Assembly (NCBI GenBank): GCA_002363155.1
Contig: DEWH01000026.1
Coordinates: 78,655 to 104,104 of the forward strand
Origin: Ruminococcaceae bacterium UBA3215
GTDB taxonomy: Bacteria > Bacillota > Clostridia > Oscillospirales > Ruminococcaceae
Reading direction: 5' to 3'
DNA length: 25,450 bases
Shown here: positions 22,027-25,450 of the stretch, one piece after another
Position numbering within the stretch: the first letter of the stretch is position 1
Layout of the letters: each line of letters starts with the position of its first letter
Translations under genes and position numbers: made by a program
The notes under the pieces: model-generated
Databases searched by the model: none
Told to the model about the DNA's origin: nothing
The model's input: the letters and a program-made list of their open reading frames with translations, nothing else

Positions 22027-23460
22027 TTATCCTTTTAATTTCTGTTCAAGAATTGCCTTGATCGTATTCGGTGTTGCCTGACCCTTGAGAGCCTTGTTTG
22101 CCTGACCCATGAAGAAGCCGAACACTTTCTGTTCGCCGGCGCGGTACTGCTCAACGGGCTTGGGGTTGTCGGCGATGAGCTTGTCGATTACTGCTTCGAC
22201 AGCCGAGCTGTCTTCCTTTACCCAGAGGTCAAGCCTGTCACATACGGCATCGGGCTTGTCGCCGGTATTTATCATCTCGACAAAGATCGTCTTGTAGTTG
22301 TTCTTGTTGATCTTGTCGGTATCGCCCAGCTCTATGAGTCTTGCAAGGTCCTCCGGCGCGAATTTCAGGCTGTCCATTGACATTTCGCCGAGATTTATGC
22401 GGCGCATGAACTCGCCGAGAATGAAGTTCGCAACGGTCTTGGGCTTGTCGTAAGCCTTTATTGCAGCTTCATAGAAGTCGCAGATATCCTTGTCGTTTAT
22501 GATGTTGTCCGCGTCTGCGGGAGCAAGTCCGTACTGCGTGATATAACGCTCTCTGCGCTGTTCCGGCATCTCCGGGAGGGCTTCCTTTATAGCGTCCAGC
22601 TCTTCTTCGGTGAAGATTATCGGCGGGATATCCGGATCGGGGAAATATCTGTAGTCGTGGGCGTCCTCTTTGGAGCGGAGCGCTGTTGTCTCGCCTGTGG
22701 AATCGGAGAAGCGCCTTGTTTCCTGGAGCACCTTTCCGCCGGCTTCGATTATCTCCGTCTGGCGGTAGATCTCATACTCTATCGCACGGGTTATCGCTTT
22801 CGTGGAGTTGAGATTTTTCAGCTCCGCGCGTGTTCCGAGCACATCGGAGCCTCTCGGTGCAAGGGATATATTTACATCGCATCTCAGCGAGCCCTGTTCC
22901 ATTTTGCAGTCGCAGATGCCGGCGTACTTGTAGAGAAGCTTTATCTTCTCGACGTATGCGACGACTTCTTCCGCGCTGTGGAAATCCGGCTCGGTGACCA
23001 TTTCGATCAGCGGTATTCCGCAGCGGTTGTAGTCTGCAAGGCTGGAGCGGGTAGCCTCGTCATGGACGAGCTTTCCTGCGTCCTCTTCAAGGTGTATGCG
23101 GTTTACGCGGATACGCTTTTCCTGTCCGTTCACCATTATGTCCACATATCCGTTAAGGCATACGGGTCTCGGCATCTGCGAGATCTGGTAAGCCTTCGGG
23201 AGATCGGGATAGAAGTAGTTCTTTCTGTCCCATTTTGTGAACCGCGATATCTCGCAGTTCGTTACATAACCCGCTCTGATGATATACTCAACGGCGGTGT
23301 GGTTCAGCACCGGCAGAGTTCCGGGCATACCGGAGCATACCGGGCAGCAGCGGGAGTTCGGCTCGCCGCCGAATTCTGCGGAACAGGTGCAGAATACTTT
23401 GGACTTTGTCAGGAGCTCGGCGTGTATCTCCAGACCTATCGTGGGGTAAAGATCAGACAT
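22027..23460 (-). CDS. gatB: Asp/Glu-tRNA amidotransferase subunit B
   Basis: Kinase and tRNA-binding subunit of GatCAB, which activates the misacylated Asp or Glu on tRNA with ATP before amidation. The 477-residue protein starts YPTIGLEIHAELLTKSKVFC and has the zinc cysteines Cys24, Cys26, Cys39 and Cys42 (CTC...CCPVC), the conserved HLEEDAGKL and NRCGIPLIEMVTEPD segments, RYFPDPDIPP, and a C-terminal YqeY/tail domain ending FGFFMGQANKALKGQATP. Length is as usual. AAAGGAG precedes the start; it is 18 bp after gatA. Confidence 0.96.
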   Translation of the reverse strand: MSDLYPTIGLEIHAELLTKSKVFCTCSAEFGGEPNSRCCPVCSGMPGTLPVLNHTAVEYIIRAGYVTNCEISRFTKWDRKNYFYPDLPKAYQISQMPRPVCLNGYVDIMVNGQEKRIRVNRIHLEEDAGKLVHDEATRSSLADYNRCGIPLIEMVTEPDFHSAEEVVAYVEKIKLLYKYAGICDCKMEQGSLRCDVNISLAPRGSDVLGTRAELKNLNSTKAITRAIEYEIYRQTEIIEAGGKVLQETRRFSDSTGETTALRSKEDAHDYRYFPDPDIPPIIFTEEELDAIKEALPEMPEQRRERYITQYGLAPADADNIINDKDICDFYEAAIKAYDKPKTVANFILGEFMRRINLGEMSMDSLKFAPEDLARLIELGDTDKINKNNYKTIFVEMINTGDKPDAVCDRLDLWVKEDSSAVEAVIDKLIADNPKPVEQYRAGEQKVFGFFMGQANKALKGQATPNTIKAILEQKLKG

Positions 23461-23478
23461 TTTTCCGATGCTCCTTTC

Positions 23479-24927
23479 TTATAATGTGCAGCGAACGGGC
23501 GAGAATGTCTTCTCGAACGCGTCCGCGACCTGTATGATCGTTGCTTCATCGAAGCGCTTTCCTACTATCGACATACCGATCGGCATTCCGTCTCCGTTGT
23601 AGCCGCAGGTAGTGTTGATCGCGGGAAGCCCTGCTATATTCACCGTTACGGTGCAGATATCGGCGGTGTACATCTTTACGGGGTCATTGTCCTGGACACC
23701 GATCCTGTATGCAACACTGGGCGCTGTGGGAGTGAGGATAACGTCCGCGCTCTCAAATACGGCATTGTATTCCTCGATTATCTTCTGCTTGAGCGCGAGA
23801 GCCTTGCGGTAGTAGGCATCGTAGTAGCCGCTTGAAAGCGCATAGTTTCCGAGGAGGATACGGCGCTTTACTTCTGCGCCGAAACCGCGGTTGCGGCTGT
23901 CGCGGATCATCTCGTCGAAGCTGTGACCTTCACCGCGCAGACCGTACTTGATGCCGTCATAGCGGGAGAGGTTGGAAGCGGCTTCCGCGGAGGAGATGAG
24001 GTAGTAAGCCTGCACCGCGTAACGAAGCGTACTTATCGAGCAGTCAACCAGTGATGCTCCCATTTTCTCGTATTCGTGAGCGGCATTCATTACCGCATTT
24101 TTAACTTCGTCATCGACCGCATCGCCGTAAAACTCTTTCGGGATAGCAATCTTCATACCGCTTATGCTCTGTCCGAGCTTTTCGTTGAAGTCGGTGAAGG
24201 GAACGTTCTTGCTTGTGGCATCTTTCGGATCGGCTCCGGCGATAGCGTTCAGAATGATGCCGCAGTCCTCTGCGGTACGGGCGATAGGTCCGATCTGATC
24301 GAGGGAGCTTGCGAATGCGACAAGACCGTATCTCGAAACGCGTCCGTATGTGGGTTTAAGACCGGTAACACCGCAGAAAGACGCAGGCTGGCGGATAGAG
24401 CCGCCGGTATCGCTTCCGAGGGCTGCCGCGCAGAATCCGGCGGCGACTGCGGCAGCGGAGCCGCCGGAGGAACCTCCGGGAACGCAGTCTGTATTATAGG
24501 GATTCTTTGTCTTTGCGAAAGCGCTTGTCTGCGTGGAACCGCCCATTGCGAACTCGTCCATGGAGACCTTGCCGAGGAGGGTGTAGTCCTGCACGGCGAG
24601 CCTTTCAACGGCGGTAGCGCTGTACGGCGGTACGAAATCGCCGAGCATCTTCGAGGAGCAGGTGGTTTTTATGCCGTCGGTGCAGAGATTATCCTTCAGC
24701 GCTATCGGGATACCGGTGAGCGGTGCGGCATTACCCGCGTCGATGCGCTTCTGGGCTGCTTCTGCATTCTTCATAGCCTCGTCCTCGGTCACGGTGATGT
24801 AAGAGAGGACTTTGCCGTCATTTTTCTTTATCTCGGAGAGAAACTCCGAAGCCGCTTCTTTGGCGCTTATCTCTTTGGAATCGAGCATTCCGCGCAGCTT
24901 TGCGGCGGTAATATTTTTCAGATCCAT
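23479..24927 (-). CDS. gatA: Asp/Glu-tRNA amidotransferase subunit A (glutaminase)
   Basis: Glutaminase subunit that releases ammonia from glutamine for GatB. The 482-residue amidase-signature protein has Lys78 in IPIALKDN, the cis-serine Ser153 in GGSSGGSAAAV and nucleophile Ser177 in GSDTGGSIRQPASFCG, the complete Ser-cisSer-Lys triad. Further typical segments are KPTYGRVSRYGLVAFASSLDQIGP and RGEGHSFDEMIRDSRNRGFG. GGAGGG precedes the ATG, 12 bp after gatC. Confidence 0.97.
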   Translation of the reverse strand: MDLKNITAAKLRGMLDSKEISAKEAASEFLSEIKKNDGKVLSYITVTEDEAMKNAEAAQKRIDAGNAAPLTGIPIALKDNLCTDGIKTTCSSKMLGDFVPPYSATAVERLAVQDYTLLGKVSMDEFAMGGSTQTSAFAKTKNPYNTDCVPGGSSGGSAAAVAAGFCAAALGSDTGGSIRQPASFCGVTGLKPTYGRVSRYGLVAFASSLDQIGPIARTAEDCGIILNAIAGADPKDATSKNVPFTDFNEKLGQSISGMKIAIPKEFYGDAVDDEVKNAVMNAAHEYEKMGASLVDCSISTLRYAVQAYYLISSAEAASNLSRYDGIKYGLRGEGHSFDEMIRDSRNRGFGAEVKRRILLGNYALSSGYYDAYYRKALALKQKIIEEYNAVFESADVILTPTAPSVAYRIGVQDNDPVKMYTADICTVTVNIAGLPAINTTCGYNGDGMPIGMSIVGKRFDEATIIQVADAFEKTFSPVRCTL

Positions 24928-24939
24928 GTTATCCCTCCG

Positions 24940-25218
24940 TTATTCCATCATTTTCGGCACGACGTAGCAGTTGTCACGCGGCGTTGTATTCTGCTGGAGC
25001 TTTTCGGTGGGGAAAGACGGCTCCGCTTTGTCTTCCCTCAGGTCGGCGTAGCGGATCTCATTGTGATCTTTCGTATCGTCGTAGGTTATATCGTATTCTT
25101 TGATTGTGTCCATAAGCCCGATTATATCGGACATCTCGGCAAGAGCCTTCTGCTGTTCCTCTTCTGTGAAGTTCAGCTTCGACAGCCTGCAGATATGGTC
25201 GAGAGTAGCTATATCCAT
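24940..25218 (-). CDS. gatC: Asp/Glu-tRNA amidotransferase subunit C
   Basis: Small belt-like subunit that wraps GatA and GatB together. The 92-residue protein has the N-terminal helix motif ATLDHICRLSKLNFTEEE and the C-terminal REDKAEPSF...PRDNCYVVPKMME that is typical of GatC. The frame is open to an ATG at 25257, but that lies at or before the predicted transcription start (about 25254) and lacks a ribosome binding site, whereas the ATG at 25218 follows AAAGGACAAG; the shorter form is chosen. First gene of gatC-gatA-gatB-aspS and the small unknown gene. Confidence 0.93.
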   Translation of the reverse strand: MDIATLDHICRLSKLNFTEEEQQKALAEMSDIIGLMDTIKEYDITYDDTKDHNEIRYADLREDKAEPSFPTEKLQQNTTPRDNCYVVPKMME

Positions 25219-25260
25219 ACTTCTTGTCCTTTCCTGGTATGCTATTACATTATCCATATT

Positions 25261-25289
25261 ATTATACTATAAAATACATAATAATGCAA
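25261..25289 (-). promoter_or_regulatory. Promoter of the gatCAB-aspS operon
   Basis: On the minus strand TTGCAT (25289-25284), 17 bp, TATAAT (25266-25261). It is the only strong promoter visible for the five genes and directly abuts the repeat segment to its right. Confidence 0.75.
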
Positions 25290-25295
25290 GTCTTT

Positions 25296-25450
25296 TTTGA
25301 GAGTTTTAAGAGATTTAGAGATGTAAAGTGAGTTTTTGAGAGGCGACGCTGCTTCGGATGCTCTGTATGGGCGCATCGTGCGCGCCTTTGCACAAGTCTC
25401 TGCTGTACCTGCTGCCTACGGCTGATGGGGCGGCGGACGCGCCGCGGCGA
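25296..25450. repeat. Start of another repeat composite, cut by the window edge
   Basis: No gene is seen. TTTTTGAGAG-type tail repeats (25296-25340) are followed by GCTGCTTCGG and TGCTCTGTATG, then a GCGCA-TCG-TGCGC hairpin (25371-25383, plus strand), and the window ends in CGCCGCGGCGA. The same order stands at 19452-19586, where module A follows directly, so module A probably begins just outside the window. Unlike the other cases the tail does not follow a stop codon here but lies behind the gatC promoter. Confidence 0.7.

Noticed and set aside
25219..25257. Upstream ATG for gatC
   Set aside because: No ribosome binding site, and it lies at or before the start predicted from the promoter.

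Overview
The window looks like a chromosomal segment of a low-to-mid-GC Gram-positive anaerobe of the Clostridia, most likely Ruminococcus or a close relative in the Oscillospiraceae. This is an inference from gene content: an FMN-type enoyl-ACP reductase (FabK) fatty-acid cluster, a GatCAB plus AspRS operon, rubrerythrin, Bacillus-type promoters (TTGACA/TATAAT), strong AGGAGG ribosome binding sites, and a short Cthe_2159-like lipoprotein. There is no phage, transposase, CRISPR array, tRNA or rRNA.

Layout. (1) 1-315 is an intergenic repeat composite. (2) 316-4522, minus strand, reads fabD, aroE, aroK, amidohydrolase, lipoprotein; aroE/aroK and aroK/amidohydrolase overlap by 4 bp (ATGA). (3) 4587-13935, plus strand, is a type II fatty-acid synthesis and acetyl-CoA carboxylase operon: a consensus promoter, then fabH, fabK, fabG, fabF, accB, fabZ, accC, accD, accA, and finally acpP with its own promoter and terminator. 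Together with the divergent fabD this gives malonyl-CoA formation (AccABCD), malonyl transfer (FabD), initiation (FabH) and the elongation cycle (FabF, FabG, FabZ, FabK) on AcpP. (4) 13949-14497 is a membrane-protein gene broken by one in-frame TGA; a rubrerythrin gene follows. (5) 15377-16260, minus strand: a YbjQ-family gene and an Xre-type regulator. (6) 16447-19453, plus strand: a membrane-organising triad of an NfeD-like protein, a small SPFH-like membrane protein and a flotillin. (7) 19897-25289, minus strand: gatC, gatA, gatB, aspS and a small unknown gene behind one consensus promoter, the usual equipment for making Asn-tRNA and/or Gln-tRNA by transamidation.

The most unusual content is between genes. 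The two fully visible convergent junctions (15082-15376 and 19454-19896), and the visible part of the one at 1-315, are built from the same interchangeable modules: a stop codon merging into a TGAGAGA/CTTTGAGAGA tail, a GACGGGG segment, a strong GC hairpin, a conserved 50-90 nt block (called A, D or E here), and a central terminator hairpin shared by both strands. Related hairpin mosaics sit between genes inside the fatty-acid operon, where they cannot be strong terminators. An inverted-repeat element with 24-bp perfect arms separates fabG from fabF. The divergent ybjQ/nfeD promoters each carry the same 15-bp palindrome, GTAAAT-N3-ATTTAC, over the predicted transcription start, which suggests one unidentified regulator controls both.

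All statements rest on reading the sequence and general knowledge of the families; no database search was run.
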